From positions 1-64,000 of the forward strand of contig NZ_PIPR01000005.1 in NCBI RefSeq assembly GCF_003987355.1: DNA of 64,000 nucleotides. Reading direction: 5' to 3'. Positions 45,235 through 53,954 of this stretch are shown one piece after another. Positions within the stretch are counted from its first letter, which is position 1, and every line of letters starts with the position of its first letter. The notes under the pieces are model-generated. The model searched no databases and had not been told where the DNA came from. It was given only the letters and a program-made list of their open reading frames with translations. The stretch is from Pseudidiomarina aestuarii (GTDB lineage Bacteria; Pseudomonadota; Gammaproteobacteria; Enterobacterales; Alteromonadaceae). Position numbers and translations under genes: made by a program.

Positions 45235-46019
45235 TTGTCGGAAAGGTTCTGGGAACCTTGTTTGGCGCCATGGTTGGAAAACTATTTGGCGCAATTATTG
45301 GTTTTATGATTGGGCATTGGTTTGACACTTCGTTGCGCAGTGCCATGCGCTCGGGACCATCTGCGCAGGGCGCGCAGCACTACACCACCACGTTGTTTGG
45401 GGTATTAGGCCATTTGGCGAAGTCGAAAGGCCGTGTGACCGAACAAGACATCGACTATGTATCGACATTGATGACCCGACTACGGTTGCAAGGTGACGCG
45501 CAAAAGCGCGCGCAAGCCGCGTTCAGCGAAGGTAAAGCCAGTGACTACCCACTGGAAGACAAGGTCCGAGCACTACGCCGCCAATTCGCTTGGCGCCGTG
45601 ACTTGTTGCAGTTTTTCATGGAGCAAGTGCTGATCATTGCTATGCATGATGGCACTGTGGAGCCGGCCGAGTACGAAGTGCTACGACGCGTCACCGCCAC
45701 GCTTGGTTTCAGTCAACAGCAGTTGGACGCGTGGCTTTCCATGGCACAAGCTGGACAGCGCTTTACCGGCAGTGGTCAAGCCGGTCGGTCAGCACCTAGT
45801 CCTGAAGACCAATTGCGCAATGCTTACGCGGTTCTCGGCGTGAGTGACACCGCAAGTGCCGCAGAAGTGAAAAAGGCGTACCGAAAATTAATGGCGAAAC
45901 ACCATCCCGACAAATTGGCTGCGCAAGGTCTACCCCCTGAAATGCGCGAATCTGCACAAGCCAAAGCACAGGAAATACAAGCTGCCTACGAGCTCATCAA
46001 AAAGGAACTTGAGCGTTAA
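45231..46019 (+). CDS. djlA: Membrane-anchored DnaJ-like protein DjlA
   Basis: DjlA is an inner-membrane J-protein that stimulates DnaK and has been linked to capsule regulation and envelope stress. The 262-residue protein has a glycine-rich membrane segment at about 5-30 (GTLFGAMVGKLFGAIIGFMI), a TerB-like domain and a C-terminal J domain with HPD at 225-227. Its 3' end overlaps the opposing rluA by 23 bases. The murU-djlA coupling is not one I can tie to function. Confidence 0.95.
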   Translation: MIVGKVLGTLFGAMVGKLFGAIIGFMIGHWFDTSLRSAMRSGPSAQGAQHYTTTLFGVLGHLAKSKGRVTEQDIDYVSTLMTRLRLQGDAQKRAQAAFSEGKASDYPLEDKVRALRRQFAWRRDLLQFFMEQVLIIAMHDGTVEPAEYEVLRRVTATLGFSQQQLDAWLSMAQAGQRFTGSGQAGRSAPSPEDQLRNAYAVLGVSDTASAAEVKKAYRKLMAKHHPDKLAAQGLPPEMRESAQAKAQEIQAAYELIKKELER

Positions 46020-46665
46020 AGGTTAACCAGTCGTTTCGGATTGGATGATAAAAAGCCAGTGACTCGGCATGGAGAAGTAAGCGGTCACTTGCATGGAAGG
46101 CCTCATCGTGCGCGTAGAACTTGTCACCGAGAATAGGGTGGCCAAGCCACTGCATGTGCACGCGAAGTTGATGCGAACGGCCCGTGTATGGCTCCAACTC
46201 GATATCGCTGTACGGCTTACCCAGTGTCTGTGTCGACGCCAGAACTCGGTAATTTGTCGTCGCGGGTTTACCGAGTAAAGGGTCGACTATTTGTCGCGGT
46301 CGATTGGGCCAATCACAGCGCAGTGCAATGTTCACTGACCCCGATGCTGCAGGTAAATCTCCCCACACTCGAGCTCGATACGCTTTCTTTACCGAGCGTC
46401 GTTCAAATTGTCGCTGCAAATGCGCTTGAGCAGATTTAGTTAAGGCAAAGACCAATAGTCCCGACGTTGCCATATCCAGTCGATGCACAATGCGGATTGT
46501 CGGCAGCACACGATGGAGTCTGGACCACAAAGAATCATAATGTTCTTTCGCTTTGCCGGGCACGCTCAGCAATCCGCTCGGCTTATTCACGACCAAAATT
46601 GCGTCATCCTGATACAGGATCTCTAAGTACGGCGTCTGCGGCGGTGAATAGGCCACTAAAGTCAT
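45997..46665 (-). CDS. rluA: Pseudouridine synthase RluA
   Basis: RluA makes pseudouridine at position 746 of 23S rRNA and 32 of several tRNAs. The 222-residue length fits RluA rather than RluC or RluD, and there is no S4 domain. The catalytic motif HRLDMATSG is at 61-69 with D64. YTGRSHQLRVHMQWLGHPI is also typical. It overlaps the rapA stop by four bases (ATGA) and is downstream of rapA, as in E. coli. Confidence 0.96.
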   Translation of the reverse strand: MTLVAYSPPQTPYLEILYQDDAILVVNKPSGLLSVPGKAKEHYDSLWSRLHRVLPTIRIVHRLDMATSGLLVFALTKSAQAHLQRQFERRSVKKAYRARVWGDLPAASGSVNIALRCDWPNRPRQIVDPLLGKPATTNYRVLASTQTLGKPYSDIELEPYTGRSHQLRVHMQWLGHPILGDKFYAHDEAFHASDRLLLHAESLAFYHPIRNDWLTFNAQVPF

Positions 46666-49412
46666 GCGGGAATATTCACGATCACGCGCGCGGTATCGAG
46701 CTGCAGCAGCGGTTGCTGAAGTGCTGCAAGCAACTCGGTTTTGCGCGTTACAATGGCGTCGAGTTCGTCGTCACGAATCATCGGGTTCCGTGTTTGTAGT
46801 TGCTGCAAACGAGCCAATTGTTGGCTCAGTACCGTTTCAATCTGCTGTTGGGCCCGTTCAATGAGCGGTCGTTGCAGAGCTTCGGCTGGCGCCACAGCAT
46901 TGACCATTGCCTGCTGCAAAGCCGGACGCAACTGCTTGATGATCATCCGCGCTTGTTTCTTGTCCATAAACTGCAATTGCTTGTCGAGCGAAGATGCTGG
47001 AACTTTCTGGCTTAAATCACGGCCTTGGCTATCGAGTAGCACTCGAATAGCCTGACGTGGATAGAATTCCTGTACTGCCAATTCGCGTGGTGCCACCGCA
47101 CGGCTACTAAAGGTGAGTTCTAGGAACCAGGTTCCCGCAGGTAAGGCACGATTCTGTAGCATCGCAACACAAGTGCTGCCAAATGCATCTTCGGTGAGTA
47201 ACTCGAGAGCTTGTTGAACATGTGGATGATCCCAGCTCAACAAAATGACGTCCTCGTGCGCCAGAGCATAGGCTCGTGAGAAGGTGACTGTGATGCCCTC
47301 TTCAGGTAAATCGGCAAGTGGAGTCCGTAATTGATCGGTCGGGCGTAACCAACCACTGTCGGCATTGAGTTCATCGTAATCCACACCAAATCGCGCCCAA
47401 AATTCTTGCATGAATGCTGCTACCGAGTTTTGCTCGGTAAAGGTTTCGATTCGGTCCACCAGTGCTTGCGCCGGTTGCGGCCGAAAGGCATTGAGCTCTT
47501 GTAGCCGATCACGACCTTGTGCGACTTCGGCGCGCAGCGCTTCTGCTTTGTCTTCCGTTGCCAATGCTAGTTGCTCAACAGCCATCGCATCGAGAGGCTG
47601 CTGCTCAGCGAGCTCGCGAACGGATTCCACAAAGGTTTCGTAGAGCGCATCACCGACCGCATTCGGTGCCGTGAATGCGGTCATTGCATCGTACCAACGG
47701 AACCAAACTTCGCTGGCACCATCAACCACATAAGGCACGTGCACTTGAACAGGATGTTCTTGACCAATGCGGTCCAAGCGACCGATCCGTTGCTCCAACA
47801 GATCAGGATGCTCAGGCAAATCAAATAGAATCAAGTGGTGCGCGAATTGGAAATTACGGCCCTCACTGCCAATCTCTGAACAGATCAAGAGCGGACAGCC
47901 GTCTTCTGGACTGGCAAAAAATGCGGCAGCACGGTCGCGTTCGAGCACACTGAGTCCCTCATGAAAGACTGCCGCATGGAGTCCGAACCGAATCCGCAAC
48001 TGCTCTGCGAGATCGAGGGCTCCCGCTGTACTTTTACAAATCAGAATAAACTTATCCGGCCGATGTTGTTTCAGCAATTGTTGCAACCAGTCAATCGCTG
48101 ACGCTTCATCGTCCAGCTCATGCGGGACTAGATGGCGCTCGGGGAAACCGCCGACATGAGCACGTGCGTTTCGGAACATCACACGACCGGTGCCATGCAT
48201 ATCCAACAGTTCATCGAGCAGCGCCTGCCGAGCAGTTGGGTCTCCTAATACAGCCGTTGACAGCGAGCGTTGCAGGAATTCAGCGAGCGCGTCAGTTTGT
48301 GTCGCATTCAGTGGGTTGCTATCGCCTGCAGCATCAGCGAGCGCACCAACGAGTGGGGCTAATTCGTGATAGCGCTGCTGCTCTGCAACAAAGACTTGGT
48401 GATCGTAAAAGCGATCTGGATCGAGTAATCGCAACCGCGCAAAATGAGCTTCCGCGCCGGCTTGCTCTGGGGTTGCTGTGAGGAGCAGAATGCCAGCGGT
48501 CACTTGGCAAAGTTCGCGCATCAAAGCGAATTGGGGTTGCTCAGGGTGTAATTGATGCGCCTCATCAAATACCAACAAATCCCAGTTTACCGCGACCAGT
48601 TGCGGCCCCCAGGTGCGGTGCCGTAATAAGGACTGTGGAATTAATACCAACTGTTCAGAGGCAAACACATCGCCGCCGTCGAGAGCAACTTGTTCACATC
48701 GTTCTTCGTCAAAGAGGCTAAAGCGCAATGCAAACCGGCGTTGTAGCTCGATGATCCACTGATGGGTGAGTGAGTCTGGCACAATCACAATAATTCGTTG
48801 GGAGCGGCCACTCAGTAAGCGACGCTGCATAATGTAGCCGGCTTCAATGGTTTTCCCGAGGCCCACTTCATCGGCAAGCATCACGCGTGGCTGATAGCGA
48901 TCAGCCAGTTGGTTCGCAATATACAGTTGGTGTGGCAGTAAATTCACTCGTGCGCCCAGCAAACCTGCCACTTGCGATTGTTGCCAAGCCTGCAAATGTT
49001 GTTGTGCTTGTTGTCGTAACCGATACATATCCAAGCGGTCCGTCTTACCGGCTAGCAGGCGCGTCATTGGGTGATTCACAGCAACCTGTGCTGACAACTG
49101 TGGCTCAGGCACACGCACGGACTCTTGAGTGTCTTCGCGCACACCAATATAGGTGTTGATGCCATGTTGTTGAGTCACTTCGGTAACGCGAAAATACCAT
49201 CCGTCAGCATGTTGTCCTTGTTCGTCCGCGAGCAACTGGTAGCGAGCCAGTGGCGCTTCTGCGGCAGCATAGTGGCGAACTTCATCCGTAGCGGGAAATA
49301 AGATAGTCAGCATGCGCCCAGACATTTGAGTAATCAGACCCAAGCCTTGTTCAGTCTCGGTTTCGCTTAACCATCGTTGGCCCACGGCATACGGGGTTGC
49401 TGTATCGCTCAT
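46662..49412 (-). CDS. rapA: RNA polymerase-associated protein RapA
   Basis: RapA is a Swi2/Snf2-type ATPase that helps recycle RNA polymerase after termination. The protein has 916 residues from the ATG at 49412; an in-frame TTG just before it is less likely. Two Tudor-like domains come first (YAVGQRWLSETETEQGLGLI), then Walker A DEVGLGKTIEAG, DEAH, TATPEQ and the helicase C half with SEIGSEGRNFQFA and QRIGRLDRIGQ. It is slightly shorter than E. coli RapA (about 968). Confidence 0.96.
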   Translation of the reverse strand: MSDTATPYAVGQRWLSETETEQGLGLITQMSGRMLTILFPATDEVRHYAAAEAPLARYQLLADEQGQHADGWYFRVTEVTQQHGINTYIGVREDTQESVRVPEPQLSAQVAVNHPMTRLLAGKTDRLDMYRLRQQAQQHLQAWQQSQVAGLLGARVNLLPHQLYIANQLADRYQPRVMLADEVGLGKTIEAGYIMQRRLLSGRSQRIIVIVPDSLTHQWIIELQRRFALRFSLFDEERCEQVALDGGDVFASEQLVLIPQSLLRHRTWGPQLVAVNWDLLVFDEAHQLHPEQPQFALMRELCQVTAGILLLTATPEQAGAEAHFARLRLLDPDRFYDHQVFVAEQQRYHELAPLVGALADAAGDSNPLNATQTDALAEFLQRSLSTAVLGDPTARQALLDELLDMHGTGRVMFRNARAHVGGFPERHLVPHELDDEASAIDWLQQLLKQHRPDKFILICKSTAGALDLAEQLRIRFGLHAAVFHEGLSVLERDRAAAFFASPEDGCPLLICSEIGSEGRNFQFAHHLILFDLPEHPDLLEQRIGRLDRIGQEHPVQVHVPYVVDGASEVWFRWYDAMTAFTAPNAVGDALYETFVESVRELAEQQPLDAMAVEQLALATEDKAEALRAEVAQGRDRLQELNAFRPQPAQALVDRIETFTEQNSVAAFMQEFWARFGVDYDELNADSGWLRPTDQLRTPLADLPEEGITVTFSRAYALAHEDVILLSWDHPHVQQALELLTEDAFGSTCVAMLQNRALPAGTWFLELTFSSRAVAPRELAVQEFYPRQAIRVLLDSQGRDLSQKVPASSLDKQLQFMDKKQARMIIKQLRPALQQAMVNAVAPAEALQRPLIERAQQQIETVLSQQLARLQQLQTRNPMIRDDELDAIVTRKTELLAALQQPLLQLDTARVIVNIPA

Positions 49413-49618
49413 CAAATTACCTTTTGCTGCTGTCGAATGAATTCAGGGCGCGCATGATACCAAAAAGCCAGCGAGAAAAACGAGGTCAAAAACCGAGGTC
49501 TAAAAATTTTGCAAAAAAACTTAAATCTTCACACCTTTTTCATAAAATCTGCGCTAGTCTTAATTGTGTAAGGCACGTGAAAATAATTATAGAAGAACAC
49601 TGCTGCTTGAGGTTACGC

Positions 49619-51004
49619 ATGACTGAAAAACACTCCAAGTACTATCTGCTCGACACGAATATCCTCCTACACGAACCGCTCGCTTTCCTGAATTTCGAAG
49701 AACACAACGTCATCATACCCATGGTTGTCCTGGAAGAACTCGATAACATCAAAGACCGCAATAAAGATGTCAGTCGTGAAGCTCGAGTCGCCATTCGTTC
49801 ACTTGAAGACGCGTTAAAAGATGCCACTCCAGAGCAAATTCTTGAAGGTGTGCCGTTGAGTAACATGCAGGGTGCCCATCACGCGCAAGGCACGCTGGCT
49901 ATCTTCCCAGATTACGCATTGAAGCAAACCGAAGCGGTGCTTAATTTATCTGAGAACGACCACCGCATCATTCAGTCGGCATTGGAACTGCAGAAGAAAT
50001 TTAAAGACAGTAAAGTGGTGTTGGTCACGAAAGACATCAACATGCGGTTGAAGGCGAAGGGGGCTGGGGTCAAGTACGTTGAGGATTACCGTACTGACCA
50101 GCTCATTGACGATATTCGCTACTTATCGAAGGGATTTGTCGAAATTGAGGGTGATTTCTGGGCCAAAGTTGGCGATGTAGAGAGTGTGCAGGAAGGCCGT
50201 GAGACCTTTCATGAGGTAGACCGAACGATTCTGCCCGGCGCATTTCGCAATCAATATGTGATTGATGAGAGTGAAACCTTTGCTGCCAAAGTCGTCGCTT
50301 ATGACAACGAAGTCGTACGCTTACATGACCTCGGCTATGACCGCATGATGTCTTATAAAGCATGGGGCATTCAGCCGAAGAATATCTATCAAGCGATGGC
50401 AATGAACGCGCTACTGGATCCGACCATTGACTTGGTTATTTTAACTGGACCTGCGGGTAGTGGGAAAACGTTACTGGCACTCGCTGCGGCCCTAGAAATG
50501 GTGGTGGAGCAAGGTATTTATGAAAAGATCATTGTCACGCGGAACACGCCGGAGATTGCCGAATCGATTGGTTACCTGCCCGGCACTGAAGAGGAGAAGA
50601 TGGCGCCTTGGTTAGCGGCCATCACCGATTCCTTAGAAGTACTACACAAGCATGATGAAAGCATGGAATCGAGCATGAATTACATCATGAACAAAGCCAA
50701 TATCCAGCTGAAGTCACTGAATTTTATGCGTGGACGTAGTATTCAGAATGCCATCGTCATTTTGGATGAGTCGCAAAACCTAACTGCGTCACAGCTGAAG
50801 ACGATTATTACCCGCTGCGGTACTGGAACCAAAATTATCTGCTCCGGTAACCTCGCGCAAATAGACAGCTACTATTTGACGGCGGTCACCTCGGGGTTGA
50901 CCTACATTGTGGAGCGTTTTAAAGACTATCCAGGCAGTGCGACTGTGAATCTCAATGGTGTAGTGCGCAGTAATCTGGCTCAGTACGCGGAAGAAAATCT
51001 CTAA
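49619..51004 (+). CDS. PIN-PhoH family protein (PhoH2-like)
   Basis: This 461-residue protein joins an N-terminal PIN nuclease domain ([14 protein letters not shown]12, residues about 8-140) to a C-terminal PhoH ATPase. The ATPase has Walker A GPAGSGKT at 277-284 and Walker B VILDESQN near 380. Homologs described as PhoH2 unwind and cut RNA. GAGG lies six bases before the ATG at 49619; a longer frame from 49397 has an implausible basic leader. It converges on ruvX with a four-base overlap. The cellular targets are unknown. Confidence 0.92.
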   Translation: MTEKHSKYYLLDTNILLHEPLAFLNFEEHNVIIPMVVLEELDNIKDRNKDVSREARVAIRSLEDALKDATPEQILEGVPLSNMQGAHHAQGTLAIFPDYALKQTEAVLNLSENDHRIIQSALELQKKFKDSKVVLVTKDINMRLKAKGAGVKYVEDYRTDQLIDDIRYLSKGFVEIEGDFWAKVGDVESVQEGRETFHEVDRTILPGAFRNQYVIDESETFAAKVVAYDNEVVRLHDLGYDRMMSYKAWGIQPKNIYQAMAMNALLDPTIDLVILTGPAGSGKTLLALAAALEMVVEQGIYEKIIVTRNTPEIAESIGYLPGTEEEKMAPWLAAITDSLEVLHKHDESMESSMNYIMNKANIQLKSLNFMRGRSIQNAIVILDESQNLTASQLKTIITRCGTGTKIICSGNLAQIDSYYLTAVTSGLTYIVERFKDYPGSATVNLNGVVRSNLAQYAEENL

Positions 51005-51432
51005 GGCTGCTTACTCTGAGATTCAGCAGAGGATAAGTAATCTTGCAGGATAAGTTGGGCAGCGGCGCTGTCCACCTTACCTTTACTCAACTGTTTATAG
51101 CCACCGCTGGCAAATAACTCCTCGCGCGCAGCAACAGTTGTCAGTCGTTCATCTTGTAGATCAACAGGTAGACCAAAGCGGCCATGCAGTCGATTCGCAA
51201 ATTTGCGCGCGAGATCAGTCAATGGCTGCTCCGTTCCATCCATGTTTAGCGGTAACCCGACTACTAAGCGCTGAGGTTGCCATTCACGGAAAATCTTCTC
51301 GACAGCGGACCACTCGGGCTGACCCTCTTTGGCACGTAACGCTGCTATAGGCTGCGCGCTACCAGTGATGGTTTGCCCTACAGCAACACCAATGCTATGA
51401 GTCCCGAAATCAAATCCTATAATGACGCTCAT
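51001..51432 (-). CDS. ruvX: Putative pre-16S rRNA nuclease RuvX/YqgF
   Basis: RuvX (YqgF) is an RNase H-fold nuclease linked to 16S rRNA 5'-end processing and also proposed to resolve Holliday junctions. The 143-residue length is usual. The start [17 protein letters not shown] holds the catalytic D8, [11 protein letters not shown] and [13 protein letters not shown] follow, and [14 protein letters not shown] closes the fold. It comes after yqgE in the rsmE-gshB-yqgE-ruvX series, conserved in E. coli. Confidence 0.95.
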   Translation of the reverse strand: MSVIIGFDFGTHSIGVAVGQTITGSAQPIAALRAKEGQPEWSAVEKIFREWQPQRLVVGLPLNMDGTEQPLTDLARKFANRLHGRFGLPVDLQDERLTTVAAREELFASGGYKQLSKGKVDSAAAQLILQDYLSSAESQSKQP

Positions 51433-51438
51433 CTATTT

Positions 51439-52005
51439 TTAAGCATGCCCAACATCGGGTCCTAGTTGCCAAACATCAATGCCGAGTCGCGCAGCGGCTT
51501 TTTGCCAGCGCTCACGAACCGGGGTATTAAACAAAATGTCCGGGTCGGCCGGAATGGTTAACCAACTATTCTCCGCCAATTCCTGCTCGAGTTGTCCAGC
51601 ATCCCAACCCGCATAACCGAGGGTGAGAATAAATTTGTCGGGCGGCGTACCTTGCCCCATCGACTCGAGAATGTCTTTGGAGGTAGTGATCATGAAATCA
51701 TCACTGAGCCGGAGTGAGCTGCGCCAATGGTCTACGGGTGCATGTAATACGAAACCGCGGTCACGAGCCAAAGGACCTCCCGCGTACACGGGAAGGTCAA
51801 GCGTTTTCGATGCGTCCGGCACAACAATTTCAAGTTGCTTGAGGAGACCACCGACGGTGAGGTCGACGGGTTGATTGACGACTAAACCCATCGCGCCATC
51901 TTCGTTGTGCTCACAAATATAGGTAACCGAACGTTGAAAAAACGGGTCATCAAGAGTGGGCATCGCAATCAAAAAGTGATTTTGTAGGCTCGACAGTGTT
52001 TCCAT
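51439..52005 (-). CDS. yqgE: YqgE/AlgH family protein
   Basis: This 188-residue protein belongs to the UPF0301 family, whose biochemical role is unknown. The Pseudomonas homolog AlgH affects alginate control. LQNHFLIAMPTLDDPFFQRS at the start, ICEHNEDGAMGLVVNQP near 30-46 and LGYAGWDAGQLEQELAENSW near 130-150 are the family marks. It lies between gshB and ruvX, six bases from ruvX. Confidence 0.94.
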   Translation of the reverse strand: METLSSLQNHFLIAMPTLDDPFFQRSVTYICEHNEDGAMGLVVNQPVDLTVGGLLKQLEIVVPDASKTLDLPVYAGGPLARDRGFVLHAPVDHWRSSLRLSDDFMITTSKDILESMGQGTPPDKFILTLGYAGWDAGQLEQELAENSWLTIPADPDILFNTPVRERWQKAAARLGIDVWQLGPDVGHA

Positions 52006-52032
52006 AGGCTCAATACAACTCTTTAGTCTGTG

Positions 52033-52971
52033 TTAGCGCAAAGCTTCAATGGCTTCGAACAGCTTCGCGGCAATATTAATATCATAGGCACCTTCAATTT
52101 CGCGCATACAGGTTGGGCTGGTCACGTTAATTTCAGTGATGCGATCACCAATCACGTCCAATCCGACGAGTAATAAACCACGCCTTTTCAGTTCCGGGCC
52201 CACTGCGCGGGCCAGAGCCCAGTCGCTCTCGCTTAAAGGCTGTGGCCGGCCACTGCCACCCGCGGCTAAATTGCCACGCGTTTCACCAGCCGAGGGAACA
52301 CGAGCCAAGGAATATGGCATCGCCTCACCGTTGATAATCAGAATGCGCTTATCGCCATCTTTAATTTCTGGCATGTAACGCTGCACCATACAATAGCGAT
52401 TGCCATGTGCTGTCAACGTTTCGATAATGACACCGAGGTTTTGACCATCGTTGCCAACGCGGAAAATAGAGGCGCCACCCATGCCATCCAATGGCTTGAG
52501 GATAATATCTTTATGTTCCTTATGGAACGCACGAATCTGTTCAGCGCGCCGCGTAACAATAGTTGGTGGCGTATGCTCTGAAAACCACGCGGTAAATAAC
52601 TTCTCATTACAATCACGTAGGCTTTGCGGCTTGTTCACGACCAAAGTTCCGCGTTGCTCAGCAAGCTCGAGCATATAAGTAGCATAGACATATTCAGTGT
52701 CGAACGGCGGGTCTTTGCGCATCATGATGACGTCAAAGTCCGCCAACGAACAGTCGATAGTGTCACCAAACTGGTAGAAGTTCTCAGCTTGATCTTTCAC
52801 CGTCACAGGCTTAGCGCGAGCCATCGGCTCACCGAGAACAATCGACAGGTCCTGCATCTCGAGGTAAAAAACTTCGTAGCCACGCGACTGCGCCTCCAGC
52901 AGCAGCCGAAAGCTAGTGTCTTTGTACGTTTTGACACTGGCCATGGGGTCCATAATCATCGCTAACTTCAT
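52033..52971 (-). CDS. gshB: Glutathione synthetase
   Basis: GshB adds glycine to gamma-glutamylcysteine to complete glutathione. The 312-residue ATP-grasp enzyme begins MKLAMIMDPMASVKTYKDTS. It contains KPLDGMGGASIFRV near 150-163, and the C-terminal GLDVIGDRITEINVTSPTCM matches the family end. GAGGTG lies five bases before the ATG at 52971; a GTG six bases earlier is in frame but overlaps this site. A palindromic repeat block lies just upstream, between gshB and rsmE. Confidence 0.97.
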   Translation of the reverse strand: MKLAMIMDPMASVKTYKDTSFRLLLEAQSRGYEVFYLEMQDLSIVLGEPMARAKPVTVKDQAENFYQFGDTIDCSLADFDVIMMRKDPPFDTEYVYATYMLELAEQRGTLVVNKPQSLRDCNEKLFTAWFSEHTPPTIVTRRAEQIRAFHKEHKDIILKPLDGMGGASIFRVGNDGQNLGVIIETLTAHGNRYCMVQRYMPEIKDGDKRILIINGEAMPYSLARVPSAGETRGNLAAGGSGRPQPLSESDWALARAVGPELKRRGLLLVGLDVIGDRITEINVTSPTCMREIEGAYDINIAAKLFEAIEALR

Positions 52972-52988
52972 AATCACCTCGTAATAAA

Positions 52989-53077
52989 AAGAGCGTTACT
53001 TGTTATTCGTTACTCGTAAGTCGAGCGCAGTTTTCGTCTTTTCTAGTAACCAGTAACCAATAGCTAATAGCGCTCTT
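52989..53077. repeat. AGTAAC/CTAGTA palindromic repeat, second copy
   Basis: AAGAGCG at 52989-52995 and CGCTCTT at 53071-53077 are terminal inverted repeats. Between them, TTACT-type words on the left face CTAGTAACCAGTAAC on the right, giving a long imperfect hairpin. GTTTTCGTCTTTTC and CTAATAGC are shared with the block at 131-235. It fills the gap between rsmE and gshB. A degenerate trace (GCTAATAGCC, AAAAGCTAGTCACTT) also occurs at about 53878-53910. Confidence 0.6.
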
Positions 53078-53081
53078 GGGT

Positions 53082-53819
53082 TTAGCTTAAATCGCCGAAC
53101 TGGTATTGCAGTACGCTCAGCGCTGCCAGTGCTGCGGTTTCGGTGCGCAGTACCCGCGGTCCCAGCTTGACCGGGATAAAGTCATGCGCCGCGGTGAGCG
53201 CAACTTCTTCTTCAGTAAAGCCACCTTCGGGCCCAATCACCAGCTGTACTTTGCGATCAATCAGTTCCATTTCTCGCAATGGTCGCTGGGCATAGGGATC
53301 TAAGGTTAAACGCAATGCTGGCTCCAATTGCGCAAACCAAGCCGCTAGTGTCACTGGGTGATGCACTGTCGGCACTCTGGCGCGACCCGACTGCTCGCAG
53401 GCGGCAATAACGATTTTTTGCCACTGTTGTACTTTTTTCTCGAGCCGATCACCACTTAATTTGACGCCACAGCGCTCAGTAAACAACGGAGTGATACTCG
53501 TCACCCCCAGTTCTACCGATTTCTGCAACACAAAGTCCATCCGATCCCCTCGAGAGATCGCTTGACCGAGATGCACGGCAATCGGTGATTCGTTCGTAAC
53601 CATCTGCTGGTCATTAACCTCAACGGTGACCGATTTTTTGCTCACAGTCGTAATGACTGCAGTATATAAATAGCCGTTTCCGGTAAACAATTGCAGGGGA
53701 TCGCCGACTTGCATACGCAGAACTCGGCCAACATGGTTGGCAGCATCATCAGACAGCGTATACTGAGTCGCAATAGTCAGTGGCTGTTCGGCTGGATGAT
53801 AAATTCGCGGAATTCGCAT
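53082..53819 (-). CDS. rsmE: 16S rRNA (uracil-1498-N3)-methyltransferase
   Basis: RsmE methylates U1498 of 16S rRNA. The 245-residue protein begins MRIPRIYHPAEQPL, has an N-terminal PUA-like part and a C-terminal SPOUT knot. The knot shows VIGPEGGFTEEEVALTAAHD and LGPRVLRTETAALAALSVLQ near the end, both characteristic. It precedes gshB in the conserved order, but a repeat block now separates the two by about 110 bases. Confidence 0.96.
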   Translation of the reverse strand: MRIPRIYHPAEQPLTIATQYTLSDDAANHVGRVLRMQVGDPLQLFTGNGYLYTAVITTVSKKSVTVEVNDQQMVTNESPIAVHLGQAISRGDRMDFVLQKSVELGVTSITPLFTERCGVKLSGDRLEKKVQQWQKIVIAACEQSGRARVPTVHHPVTLAAWFAQLEPALRLTLDPYAQRPLREMELIDRKVQLVIGPEGGFTEEEVALTAAHDFIPVKLGPRVLRTETAALAALSVLQYQFGDLS

Positions 53820-53954
53820 GCTCGTTCTTTCAGTCGGTCATTGGTTAACTGCATAGTAACATCACCCGAGTATGCCGTGCTAATAGCCAATCGTTAAAAG
53901 CTAGTCACTTATCGTATTTATAAAATCGTCACTTACATGAGGAGATACAGGTCG

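Noticed and set aside
46664-48481. Several plus-strand frames of 60-110 codons inside rapA
   Set aside because: They are shadows of the long rapA frame, rich in Ser/Cys/Arg and without domain features.
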